Of a stretch of 7,171 nucleotides of DNA, positions 1 through 6,220 are shown piece after piece. Position 1 is the first letter of the stretch. Each line of letters opens with the position of its first letter. This DNA is from an uncultured bacterium. GTDB taxonomy: Bacteria > Bacillota > Clostridia > Oscillospirales > Ruminococcaceae. The DNA lies in assembly GCA_905214265.1 (NCBI GenBank), contig CAJMLQ010000144.1, forward strand, positions 1 to 7,171. The letters are read 5' to 3'. A program made the position numbers and the translations under genes. The notes beneath the pieces were generated by a model. It searched no databases. It saw only the letters and a program-made list of their open reading frames with translations, and had not been told where the DNA came from.

Positions 1-567
1 CTCCGTCATACCCTCTTTCGCAAGGCCGGAGCGCCCTTCCTGATGGAACTGCCCGCCTACCGGCTTCCGTCTTTCCACGGCATCTGCAAAAATGTCTGGG
101 AAAAATGCCGCGGATTTCTGACAAAAACCCTGACGGTCATCCTGAGCATGACTCTTCTCATCTGGTTCCTGCAGCACTTTACTGCCAGCTTCCGCTATAC
201 CCCTGACCCTTCCGTTGGGATGCTGGCGCAGCTGGGAAGAATGCTGGCTCCTCTTTTGGAGCCCCTGGGCTTCGGTCGGTGGGAGACTGTCGTTTCCCTC
301 CTCACCGGCTTTATCGCAAAGGAGAACATCCTCTCCACCCTCTGGCTGGCCTTCGGCGGGGAGGCCGGGCTGACAGCGGCTTTATCCCCGGCCTCCGCCC
401 TGTCCTTTTTGGTCTTTATCCAGCTGTACCTCCCCTGTATCGCCGCCATGACTTCCATTAAAAATGAAATTGGCTTCCGCGCTGCATTGCTGGAAGGAAT
501 CGCTCAAACCCTCCTAGCCTGGGGATGCTCCTTTGCAGTTTTTCGTCTGGCGCGGTTTTTATTGTAG
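1..567 (+). CDS. feoB: Ferrous iron transport protein B, C-terminal part (5' end outside window)
   Basis: FeoB is the inner-membrane Fe2+ transporter with an N-terminal GTPase and a C-terminal membrane domain built from Gate repeats. Only the last 188 residues are present; the reading frame is open to base 1, so the ATG at 43 is internal, not a start. Family marks visible: MELPAYRLPS at residues 15-24 (the conserved ELPxYRxP stretch before a membrane helix), a hydrophobic helix around 41-58, GFIAKENILSTL around 108-119 (the conserved GF(V/I)AKE segment), and YLPCIAAMTSIKNEIG around 143-158, the FeoB Pro-Cys motif followed by the charged loop. A final helix ends almost at the C-terminus (RFLL), so there is no long cytoplasmic tail. 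It converges on mgtE across a 220-base gap. The GTPase half, FeoA and any iron-responsive operator lie upstream of the window. Family assignment is firm; completeness of the gene cannot be judged. Confidence 0.93.
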   Translation, partial: LRHTLFRKAGAPFLMELPAYRLPSFHGICKNVWEKCRGFLTKTLTVILSMTLLIWFLQHFTASFRYTPDPSVGMLAQLGRMLAPLLEPLGFGRWETVVSLLTGFIAKENILSTLWLAFGGEAGLTAALSPASALSFLVFIQLYLPCIAAMTSIKNEIGFRAALLEGIAQTLLAWGCSFAVFRLARFLL

Positions 568-727
568 GACCTGTCCCGCCGACCCGCCAAAAACCGGTGA
601 ACCTCCTCTCTCATCCTCAAAATCATCATTTGTCAGATCTGCCCAGCGGAACGTCTTTCAATAAAAATCAAGTTTTCTCAGCTTTTCGCAAGAATTTTCA
701 AGTTTTTGCAATATCTAACACCAAAGG

Positions 728-770
728 AATGTCCGCCTGCAGTGGTATTCGAGTGCTACAGGCGGACATT
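728..770. terminator. Hairpin terminator between converging feoB and mgtE
   Basis: A perfect 12-bp inverted repeat (AATGTCCGCCTG at 728-739, CAGGCGGACATT at 759-770) encloses a 19-base loop. It lies 18 bases past the mgtE stop on the minus strand and 160 bases past the feoB stop on the plus strand. The T-runs are short on both sides (ATTTTC on plus, ATTCCTTT on minus), so it may act on both converging transcripts, though inefficiently. The rest of 568-787 shows no convincing gene; 655-720 is AT-rich with repeated TTTTC/AAGTTTT words of no clear meaning. Confidence 0.6.
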
Positions 771-787
771 TTCAAAATATTCTTCTC

Positions 788-2116
788 TCAGACCTTTAAA
801 ATCAGCAGCGCCGCATTGAAATAAACAAAAATGGAACAAGCGTCCACAATGGTCGTAATCAGCGGAGATGCCATGATCGCCGGGTCCAGACGGCACTTTT
901 TCGCCAAAATCGGCAGAATACAGCCCATCATTTTGGCGACGCAGATCGTAACCAACATGCTGACCCCTACCGTCAGCGCAATCCAGATATTATGGTACCG
1001 GACCCAGATCCACAATACGTTGACCGGAGCCAGTATCGCCCCCACCAGCAGAGAAACCTGGAACTCCTTAAACAGCACCCGGAAAAAGTCCCGGGGCCGG
1101 ATCTCATCCAGCGCCATGCCGCGGATGACCAATGTTGCACTCTGGGAACCGCAGTTTCCGCCCGTGTCCATCAGCATCGGAATAAAAGATACCAACAGCG
1201 GAATAGCGGCAAAGGCATCCTCATAATGGCTGATGATGCTCCCCGTAATGACGCCGGAGATCATCAGCACCAGCAGCCAGACCACCCGTTTCCGGGCATG
1301 GGTAAAGGCCGACGTTTTCAGGTAGGTGTTTTCGCTGGGCGCCATGGCGGCCATCTTCTCGAAGTCCTCGGTGTTGGCGTCCTGCAGGACGTCCACGGCG
1401 TCATCGATGGTGATAATGCCTACCAGCCGCTGCTCCCGATCCACCACCGGAAGGGCCAGCATATCGTAGCGGCTGAATATTTGGGCGACGTCCTCGTCGC
1501 GATCGCCGGTTGAGACGGAAATGGGATTGGTCTCCATAATATCGCCTACGCGGGCGTTGTCTTCTGCCAGCAGCAGTTCCCGAAGCGTGACCACACCCTC
1601 CAAGATGCGGTTGGGGTCCGTCACATAACAGTTGTTGATGGTTTCCTTGTCCACCGCCGTTTTCCGGATCCGATCGATAGCCTGCCGAACGGTCATCCCC
1701 TGCTTCAGGTCCACATATTCGGTGGTCATGATGCTCCCCGCGCTGCCGTCCTCATACTTCAGCAGGCGATTAAGCATCCCCCTGGTATCCGAATCCGTCA
1801 GCCGCAGCACTCGTTTGACCACGTTGGCAGGCATTTCCTCCAGCATATCCACGGTGTCGTCCATGAACTGGCTGTCCAGCACCGTCTGGACCTCCACGTC
1901 GGTCAGGGCAGTCAGCACCTGCTCCTGGACCTCCGGGGTCATGTAGGCAAACGCCTCCGCCGCCGTCTCCTTGGGCAGCAGGCGGAACAGCATGATGGTC
2001 TGCTCCTGGTCCAGCTCTTCAAAAATGGCGGCGATATCGACCGGATTCATCTCTTCCACCACAGCACGGGCGTCCCCGAATTTCTTATCCTGGATCAATT
2101 CCAATGCGCGATTCAT
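788..2116 (-). CDS. mgtE: Magnesium transporter MgtE
   Basis: MgtE is a homodimeric Mg2+-selective channel in the cytoplasmic membrane whose cytosolic domains close the pore when Mg2+ is plentiful. Read as 442 residues: helical MgtE_N domain about 10-115 (LPKETAAEAFAYMTPEVQEQVL at 47-68), two CBS domains about 127-185 and 190-247 (SIMTTEYVDL, DIMETNPISV), a plug-helix region about 248-272, then five membrane helices from about 277. The family signature PMLMDTGGNCGSQSATL lies at 313-329, and Asp425 in TTIVDACSI matches the pore aspartate of MgtE. Length is normal. Start choice: an in-frame TTG at 2125 directly abuts GGGAGG (2126-2131) and is impossible as a start with that site, whereas ATG at 2116 lies 9 bases past it. 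The gene is transcribed alone from its own promoter with a long structured leader and ends 18 bases before a hairpin. Ion selectivity (Mg2+ versus Co2+ as well) cannot be read from the sequence. Confidence 0.96.
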   Translation of the reverse strand: MNRALELIQDKKFGDARAVVEEMNPVDIAAIFEELDQEQTIMLFRLLPKETAAEAFAYMTPEVQEQVLTALTDVEVQTVLDSQFMDDTVDMLEEMPANVVKRVLRLTDSDTRGMLNRLLKYEDGSAGSIMTTEYVDLKQGMTVRQAIDRIRKTAVDKETINNCYVTDPNRILEGVVTLRELLLAEDNARVGDIMETNPISVSTGDRDEDVAQIFSRYDMLALPVVDREQRLVGIITIDDAVDVLQDANTEDFEKMAAMAPSENTYLKTSAFTHARKRVVWLLVLMISGVITGSIISHYEDAFAAIPLLVSFIPMLMDTGGNCGSQSATLVIRGMALDEIRPRDFFRVLFKEFQVSLLVGAILAPVNVLWIWVRYHNIWIALTVGVSMLVTICVAKMMGCILPILAKKCRLDPAIMASPLITTIVDACSIFVYFNAALLILKV

Positions 2117-2125
2117 TTGCTTCAA

Positions 2126-2131
2126 CCTCCC
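2126..2131 (-). promoter_or_regulatory. mgtE ribosome binding site (GGGAGG)
   Basis: GGGAGG on the minus strand, 9 bases before the ATG at 2116. It decides the start, because the upstream in-frame TTG at 2125 touches it with no spacer. The segment TGGGAG (2132-2127) is complementary, with one G-U pair, to the bulge TTCCCA at 2180-2175 in the leader fold, so it could be masked. Confidence 0.85.
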
Positions 2132-2307
2132 ATTTCAGGCGGCTGAAGACATACCAATCCCAGACGGTCCAGCCTGGGAAGGATATAACAAAACAAGCGC
2201 TCCCCATTGGGAACACTTTTGCCAAATTCCTTATCCGGCTGGACCGCTGTATGCTGGTTTCCGTTTTTTCTATTTCGGAGCTTCCTCCGAAACACAAAAA
2301 ACGGAAA

Positions 2308-2364
2308 TCAGCAGCCGCCCATTATTTGATAATTGGTACTAGGGGGATACGGACTTAAGTCCAT
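2308..2364 (-). CDS. Possible 18-codon leader peptide ORF upstream of mgtE
   Basis: On the mgtE transcript, ATG at 2364 opens an 18-codon frame, MDLSPYPPSTNYQIMGGC, ending in TGA at 2310-2308. AAAGGA lies about 11 bases before the ATG, a usable but not ideal ribosome site, with GAGAG closer in. Three of residues 5-8 are proline (Pro-Tyr-Pro-Pro). Its last codons GGC GGC TG are exactly the 5' strand of leader stem P1, and its ATG lies inside the palindromic hairpin 2366-2347, so translation and folding would compete. Enterobacterial mgtL is a known proline-containing leader ORF controlling a Mg2+ transporter gene (mgtA); similarity here is in arrangement only, not sequence. An open frame of this size can occur by chance, so the call is tentative. 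Confidence 0.35.
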   Translation of the reverse strand: MDLSPYPPSTNYQIMGGC

Positions 2365-2409
2365 ATTCTCTCACGTCCTTTCTGCTAAAAGCGTACTTTC
2401 AGCCTTCTT

Positions 2410-2438
2410 ATTATAGCGCAATCTTTTGATTTTGTAAA
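2410..2438 (-). promoter_or_regulatory. Sigma-A promoter of mgtE
   Basis: On the minus strand, -35 TTTACA (2438-2433, 5 of 6 to TTGACA) and -10 TATAAT (2415-2410, 6 of 6) are separated by exactly 17 bases. Transcription should begin near 2403, right at the first leader hairpin. It lies between the ABC-F terminator and the leader, showing that mgtE is not simply read through from the ABC-F gene. Confidence 0.85.
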
Positions 2439-2490
2439 CACCCTATAAGCGCTTTTTTGTAAAAATCCTGTATTTTCTGAGAAAAAAGCT

Positions 2491-2538
2491 AAAAAATCCG
2501 CCGGTATCTCCCCAAAAAGAGCGATACCGGCGGATTTT
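2491..2538 (-). terminator. Intrinsic terminator of the ABC-F gene
   Basis: A perfect 16-bp inverted repeat (AAAATCCGCCGGTATC at 2493-2508 with GATACCGGCGGATTTT at 2523-2538) encloses a 14-base loop. In the minus direction the stem runs into TTTTTT (2496-2491), followed by AGCTTTTTT. It lies 37 bases after the ABC-F stop. This is a textbook Rho-independent terminator and separates ABC-F from mgtE. Confidence 0.93.
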
Positions 2539-2575
2539 GCGTCATTATTGCGTTTTTCGGTGAAAATCCAGGCGG

Positions 2576-4177
2576 CTATTTCCGATTCTGCTGCTTCCAC
2601 TCCAGATACTCGTCGTAGGTGCTCAGCCGGTCGATGAGACCGTCCGGGGTGAACTCCATGATCCGGTTAGCCACGGTTTCGACAAACTCGTGGTCATAGG
2701 AGGCGAAGAGGACGATGCCCTTAAACGCGGTAAGGCCGTTGTTCACCGCCGTGATGGACTCCAGATCCAGATGGTTGGTGGGCTGATCCAGAAGCAGCAC
2801 GTTGGAGCCGAACATCATCATCCGGGACAGCATGCAGCGGACCTTCTCACCGCCGGAAAGGACCTCCACCGGCTTCAGGACGTCGTCGCCGGAGAAGAGC
2901 ATCTTCCCCAGAAAACCGCGGAGGTAGCTGTCCAGGGCCTCCGGCGGGGCGTACTGCCGGATCCAGTCCAGGATAGACAGACGGCAGCCGTCAAAGTAAG
3001 CGGAGTTGTCCTTGGGAAAGTAAGAACGGCTGGTGCTGATGCCCCATTTGAAGCTGCCTTCGTCGGGCTCCAGCTCTTCCATCAGGATCTGGAACAGGGT
3101 GGTGACGGCGATTTCGTTTTCCCCGACAAAGCCCACCTTGTCGCCGCGGTTGAGCCGGAAGGAAACATGATCCAAAACCTTCACGCCGTCCACGGTCTTG
3201 GTAAGGTTTTCCACCTCCAGGATCTCCTTACCCGGCTCCCGGTCCATGGTGAAGCCCACGAAGGGATACCGCCGGGAGGAGGCGGGCATTTCCTCTACCG
3301 ACAGCTTGTCCAGGAGCTTCCGGCGGGAGGTTGCCTGGCGGGATTTGGACTTGTTGGCGGAGAAACGGGCGATGAAGTTTTGAAGGTCCTTAATCTTGTC
3401 CTCCACCTTGCGGTTCTGCTCCTTAATGAGCCGCTGCATCAGCTGGCTGGACTCATACCAGAAGTCGTAATTGCCCACATAGATCTTGATCTGATTGTAG
3501 TCCACGTCCACGATGTGAGTACAGACGTTATTCAAAAAATGCCGGTCGTGGGAGACAACGATGACTGTGCCGGGGTAATCCATAAGGAAATCCTCCAGCC
3601 AGGTGATGGAGTCGTTGTCCAGATGGTTGGTAGGCTCGTCCAGGAGGATGATGTCCGGCTCACCGAACAGCGCCTGGGCCAGCAGGACCTTGACCTTATC
3701 CCGCACCGGAAGGCCGGCCATCTGCTGCTCCAGCAGGTCTACGGACAGACCGAGTCCCTGGAGCAGCTTTCCCGCCTCGGTTTCCGCCTCCCAGCCGTTC
3801 ATCTCCGAGAACTCGTACTCCAGCTCAGAGGCCAGGATGCCGTCCTCCTCGGAAAAATCCTCCTTGGCATAGAGGGCGTCTTTCTGCTTCATGATGTCGT
3901 AGAGCTTCCGGTTGCCCATGATGATGGTGTCCAAAACGGTATAATCATCGAAAGCGAAGTGGTCCTGCTTCAGGACGGACATCCGGTTTTTCGCGTCGAG
4001 GATGACCTCGCCGCCGGTAGGCTCCAGCTCGCCGGAGAGGATGCGCAGGAAGGTGGACTTCCCCGCGCCGTTGGCGCCGATGACGCCGTAACAGTTGCCC
4101 TCGGTAAATTTGAGGTCAACATTTTTGAAAAGGGCCTGGCCGCTGAAGCTCAGGCTGAGATTTGAGACGGTAATCAT
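2576..4177 (-). CDS. ABC-F family ATPase, YbiT/YkpA-like, with a degenerate second ATP site
   Basis: ABC-F proteins have two ATPase domains joined by a helical linker, no membrane part, and generally act on the ribosome. Read as 533 residues. Domain 1: Walker A GANGAGKST at 34-42, Walker B IILLDEP with Asp180/Glu181, switch His210, but its signature is GLPVRDK (155-161) instead of LSGGQ. The linker at about 225-300 is basic and helical (ARFSANKSKSRQATSRRK), the form typical of the YbiT/YkpA subgroup. Domain 2: Walker A is GENEIAVTT (352-360) with Val358 in place of the lysine; signature LSGGEK (440-445) is intact; Walker B is LLLDQP with Gln465 in place of glutamate; and the switch is SYD with Tyr494 in place of histidine. 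Site I (Walker motifs of domain 1 with signature of domain 2) should therefore work; site II is unlikely to hydrolyse ATP. Start: ATG 4177 begins MITVSNLSLSF as in the family, with AAAGGG 7 bases upstream; the frame opens earlier, at 4219, without family sequence. The gene is single, with its own terminator. It is not an obvious antibiotic-resistance type. Confidence 0.93.
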   Translation of the reverse strand: MITVSNLSLSFSGQALFKNVDLKFTEGNCYGVIGANGAGKSTFLRILSGELEPTGGEVILDAKNRMSVLKQDHFAFDDYTVLDTIIMGNRKLYDIMKQKDALYAKEDFSEEDGILASELEYEFSEMNGWEAETEAGKLLQGLGLSVDLLEQQMAGLPVRDKVKVLLAQALFGEPDIILLDEPTNHLDNDSITWLEDFLMDYPGTVIVVSHDRHFLNNVCTHIVDVDYNQIKIYVGNYDFWYESSQLMQRLIKEQNRKVEDKIKDLQNFIARFSANKSKSRQATSRRKLLDKLSVEEMPASSRRYPFVGFTMDREPGKEILEVENLTKTVDGVKVLDHVSFRLNRGDKVGFVGENEIAVTTLFQILMEELEPDEGSFKWGISTSRSYFPKDNSAYFDGCRLSILDWIRQYAPPEALDSYLRGFLGKMLFSGDDVLKPVEVLSGGEKVRCMLSRMMMFGSNVLLLDQPTNHLDLESITAVNNGLTAFKGIVLFASYDHEFVETVANRIMEFTPDGLIDRLSTYDEYLEWKQQNRK

Positions 4178-4227
4178 TCCGAAACCCTTTCTATGCCGTT
4201 TTTTGCAGTTAATCCGCATGCTTTTTT

Positions 4228-4240
4228 ATTGTATCACAGG
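4228..4240 (-). promoter_or_regulatory. Probable promoter of the ABC-F gene
   Basis: On the minus strand an extended -10, TGATACAAT (TACAAT at 4233-4228, TG one base upstream), lies about 50 bases before the ABC-F ATG. No good -35 is present at 16-18 bases (only T-rich TTTATT-like sequence near 4251-4257), which is tolerable for an extended -10 promoter. Confidence 0.5.
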
Positions 4241-4276
4241 CCGGGGCTGGAAATAAAGACTTTTTGGAAATTTTTC

Positions 4277-4306
4277 AAAGAATTTTCCTCTCCCGGAAAA
4301 TTCTTT
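4277..4306. repeat. Perfect 12-bp inverted repeat in the divergent promoter region
   Basis: AAAGAATTTTCC (4277-4288) and GGAAAATTCTTT (4295-4306) are perfect complements around the 6-base spacer TCTCCC. A further related word, GGAAATTTTTC, lies at 4267-4277. No T-run follows on either strand, so it is not a normal terminator. Its place between the ABC-F and aminopeptidase promoters suggests an operator for a dimeric regulator or a residual hairpin; no known box is recognised. Confidence 0.5.
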
Positions 4307-4310
4307 CAGC

Positions 4311-4348
4311 AAGCCCCCTTTGTTCGAAAAGACGGACGGCGGGGGCTT
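4311..4348. repeat. AAGCCCCC / GGGGGCTT inverted repeat
   Basis: An 8-bp G/C-rich inverted repeat (4311-4318 with 4341-4348) encloses 22 bases, 19 bases before the -35 of the aminopeptidase gene. It resembles a weak terminator (CTTCTTTC follows on the plus strand), but there is no plus-strand gene upstream for it to end. Function unknown. Confidence 0.4.
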
Positions 4349-4366
4349 CTTTCGTCTGGAGAGAGC

Positions 4367-4395
4367 TTGTTTTTTGCCGGAAAGGATGCTATACT
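4367..4395 (+). promoter_or_regulatory. Promoter of the Xaa-Pro aminopeptidase gene
   Basis: Extended -10 TGCTATACT (TATACT at 4390-4395) has a 17-base spacer to a weak -35, TTGTTT (4367-4372). The start should fall near 4402, leaving a leader of under 30 bases with AGGAGG at 4416-4421, 7 bases before ATG 4429. Confidence 0.75.
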
Positions 4396-4428
4396 AAACT
4401 CAATCAGACGAAATCAGGAGGTTTTTTT

Positions 4429-6213
4429 ATGACCGCAAATCAGCGCATCGCAAAAATCCGCGGGCTTATGAAGGATAAAGGGATCGACGCCTACATCATT
4501 CCTAGTGCAGACCCCCACATGAGCGAATATTTTTCCGACCACTGGAAAACCCGGGCCTTTGTTTCCGGCTTTACCGGAAGTGCTGGAACGTTTGTCATCA
4601 CTCGCACCGCAAGCGGCCTCTGGACCGACGGGCGCTACTACGTTCAGGCCGCCAATGAGCTTTCCGGTTCGGAGGCGGAACTTTTCCGCGCTGCCGAACC
4701 AGACTGCCCCTCTCCTGCCGCTTATCTGGCACAGCAGCTTCCGGAGGGCAGTACCGTCGGATTCAACGGCCAGCTGTTTTCCGCTGCCGCCGTTGAGAAA
4801 ATGAAAAAGGATTTCCGCCGTCGTTCCTTTAAAATAGACATCCATGTGGATTTTGCCAATAAAATCTGGGAAGAACGCCCCACAGAAGGGCTGACAGAAG
4901 TTTACCTGCTTGACACCTGCTATACCGGCCGTTCCGCTGCCGAAAAGCTCTCTCTCCTCCGCCAGGCGCTGGAGGAGGAGGATGCAGATTCCATTGTGAT
5001 CAGCAAGCTGGATAATATCGCCTGGCTCTTCAACATCCGCTCCAACGACGTAGAAAATAATCCGGTGGTGATCTCCTACGCCTTTGTTTCTCCGGATGAG
5101 GCAGTTCTTTTCACAGAAGAAAGCCGGATTTCCGACAGTGTCCGGGGTGAGCTGACAAAGGAAGGGGTCTCCCTCCTTCCCTACGGTCAGATTTACCAGT
5201 TCCTGGCTGTGCGCCGGCAGAAGGGCCGGATCCTCTGCGACAAGGATGAACTGAATTCCAGCCTGTACGCCAGCGTAACCGGAAACAGCAGCCTCACCGC
5301 GGTGGAGGGAACGGACCCGATTTTTCTCCTTAAGGCCTGTAAAAACCAGGTGGAAATTCGCAACACCCACAACGCTTACCGCAAGGACGGCTGCGCCCTG
5401 GCGGAGTTTTACGGCTGGCTCTTCGAGGAACTGGAAAAAGGAGCGGTCCTTACGGAGTGGGACTGCTCGGAAAAACTGGCGGAATTCCGCCGCGCTCAGC
5501 CTCTGAACCGCGGCGACAGCTTCACTGCCATTGTCGCTTACCGGGAAAATGCTGCCATGATGCACTACGCTCCAAAACCGGACTGCTCCAAAACGTTGGA
5601 GCGCAGCCATCTGCTCCTCATCGACAGCGGCGGACAGTATCTGGACGGCACCACGGATATCACCCGGACTGTTGCCTTGGGTGAAATTTCCGACGAGGAG
5701 CGCCATGACTTTACTTTAGCACTGAAAGGCTCCATCGCGCTGATGGAGGCAGTCTTTAAGGAGGGAGTCAGCGGCTCCCAGCTGGACGTCCTCTGCCGGG
5801 AATATTTCTGGCGGGAAGGGCTGGACTACCGCTGCGGCACCGGCCATGGCGTCGGCTTCATGCTCAACGTCCACGAAGGACCTCAGAGTTTCGGCTCCAC
5901 AGTCAAACTGCGAGAGGGCATGGTTCTGACTGTTGAGCCGGGAGTGTATACCGAAGGTTCCCACGGCATCCGGACGGAGAACGTCGTCACTGTCATCAAA
6001 GGCGATCGGACGGAATATGCGCAGTTTCTGCGTTTTGAGGTCTTTACCCTGGTTCCAATCGATACCAAGTGCCTGGATGTTTCCCTGCTGACCGATCATG
6101 AGCTGGACTGGCTCAACGCCTATCACCAGCGGGTCTGGGAGGCTCTCTCTCCCCTGGTCAGCGAGCGGGCAAAAGCGTGGCTGGAATCTGCCACGCAGTC
6201 TCTCTCCCGCTGA
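4429..6213 (+). CDS. Xaa-Pro aminopeptidase (aminopeptidase P, M24B), three-domain form
   Basis: This is a cytosolic metallo-exopeptidase that removes an N-terminal residue preceding proline. At 594 residues it is the long three-domain type, like animal cytosolic aminopeptidase P, rather than the shorter E. coli PepP. Domains: creatinase-type N-terminal domain about 1-140 (SADPHMSEYFSDHW, FVSGFTGSAGT, LWTDGRYYVQA), a second creatinase-like domain about 160-300 (SKLDNIAWLFNIR), the pita-bread catalytic domain about 310-525, and a C-terminal M24 extension about 530-594. All five metal ligands are in place: Asp399 (LLIDSGG), Asp410 (TTDITRT), His473 (GTGHGVG), Glu503 (TVEPGVY) and Glu517 (GIRTEN). 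His379 (MHY) and His482 (NVHEGP) are also present. The residue four before His473, usually His in HGTGHG, is Cys469. No signal peptide is seen. ATG 4429 has AGGAGG 7 bases upstream; the frame opens earlier, at 4264, but that ATG lies upstream of the promoter. The gene is monocistronic. Confidence 0.95.
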   Translation: MTANQRIAKIRGLMKDKGIDAYIIPSADPHMSEYFSDHWKTRAFVSGFTGSAGTFVITRTASGLWTDGRYYVQAANELSGSEAELFRAAEPDCPSPAAYLAQQLPEGSTVGFNGQLFSAAAVEKMKKDFRRRSFKIDIHVDFANKIWEERPTEGLTEVYLLDTCYTGRSAAEKLSLLRQALEEEDADSIVISKLDNIAWLFNIRSNDVENNPVVISYAFVSPDEAVLFTEESRISDSVRGELTKEGVSLLPYGQIYQFLAVRRQKGRILCDKDELNSSLYASVTGNSSLTAVEGTDPIFLLKACKNQVEIRNTHNAYRKDGCALAEFYGWLFEELEKGAVLTEWDCSEKLAEFRRAQPLNRGDSFTAIVAYRENAAMMHYAPKPDCSKTLERSHLLLIDSGGQYLDGTTDITRTVALGEISDEERHDFTLALKGSIALMEAVFKEGVSGSQLDVLCREYFWREGLDYRCGTGHGVGFMLNVHEGPQSFGSTVKLREGMVLTVEPGVYTEGSHGIRTENVVTVIKGDRTEYAQFLRFEVFTLVPIDTKCLDVSLLTDHELDWLNAYHQRVWEALSPLVSERAKAWLESATQSLSR

Positions 6214-6220
6214 ATTTTTC

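Larger units (their letters stand above)
2117..2403 (-). promoter_or_regulatory. Long structured 5' leader of mgtE (candidate cis-regulatory RNA)
   Basis: About 285 transcribed bases separate the predicted start from mgtE. In transcript order: (a) a 5'-terminal hairpin, 2403-2384, 8 bp (one G-U) closed by a UACG loop; (b) a 10-bp self-complementary palindrome, 2366-2347; (c) outer stem P1, GGCGGCTG (2319-2312) with CAGCCGCC (2145-2138); (d) inside P1, a long hairpin, 2307-2258, with a perfect 12-bp stem, 3x3 internal loop and perfect 8-bp stem with a 4-base loop; (e) stem B, CGGTCCAGCC (2246-2237) with GGCTGGACCG (2174-2165), continued by GGATA/TATCC (2236-2232 with 2185-2181) after a one-sided bulge TTCCCA (2180-2175), capped by another roughly 10-bp hairpin around 2219-2195. 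P1 ends 6 bases before the mgtE GGGAGG. No stem is followed by a T-run, so transcription termination is not evident; control at ribosome access fits better. I do not see the conserved M-box sequences. Pairings are read directly; regulatory function is inferred. Confidence 0.6.

Noticed and set aside
743..759. GAGTGCTA as a CIRCE (HrcA) half-site
   Set aside because: Only one arm matches; the partner TTAGCACTC at 9-base spacing is absent, and the word lies in the loop of a terminator hairpin after two genes.
2117..2125. TTG at 2125 as the mgtE start
   Set aside because: It directly abuts the GGGAGG ribosome site, leaving no spacer; ATG at 2116 has a proper 9-base spacing.
2258..2307. Long hairpin in the mgtE leader read as an intrinsic terminator
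   Set aside because: The stem is strong, but on the mgtE strand it is followed by CCAGCATACAG, with no T-run; the T-rich part is within the stem.
2117..2403. M-box (ykoK) Mg2+ riboswitch before mgtE
   Set aside because: Position and length fit, and a TATGGA-like word and AATGGG occur, but I cannot find the conserved TTAGGTGAGGCTCC block or the rest of the core in order. A covariance-model search could overturn this.
2690..4165. 491-codon open frame on the plus strand, antisense to the ABC-F gene
   Set aside because: It lies wholly within a gene with clear ABC-F motifs; its translation shows no domain and has the Val/His/Gly/Gln-rich look of a reversed GC-rich coding frame.
4178..4219. N-terminal extension of the ABC-F protein to 4219
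   Set aside because: The 14 extra residues are basic and unlike the family, which begins MITVxNLSLxF; AAAGGG is correctly spaced for 4177.
4264..4428. N-terminal extension of the aminopeptidase to the ATG at 4264
   Set aside because: That ATG lies upstream of the predicted promoter and transcript start, and the AGGAGG at 4416-4421 serves ATG 4429.
4414..5706. 430-codon open frame on the minus strand, antisense to the aminopeptidase gene
   Set aside because: It is the antisense shadow of an M24B gene with all catalytic residues; no ribosome site or recognisable family.
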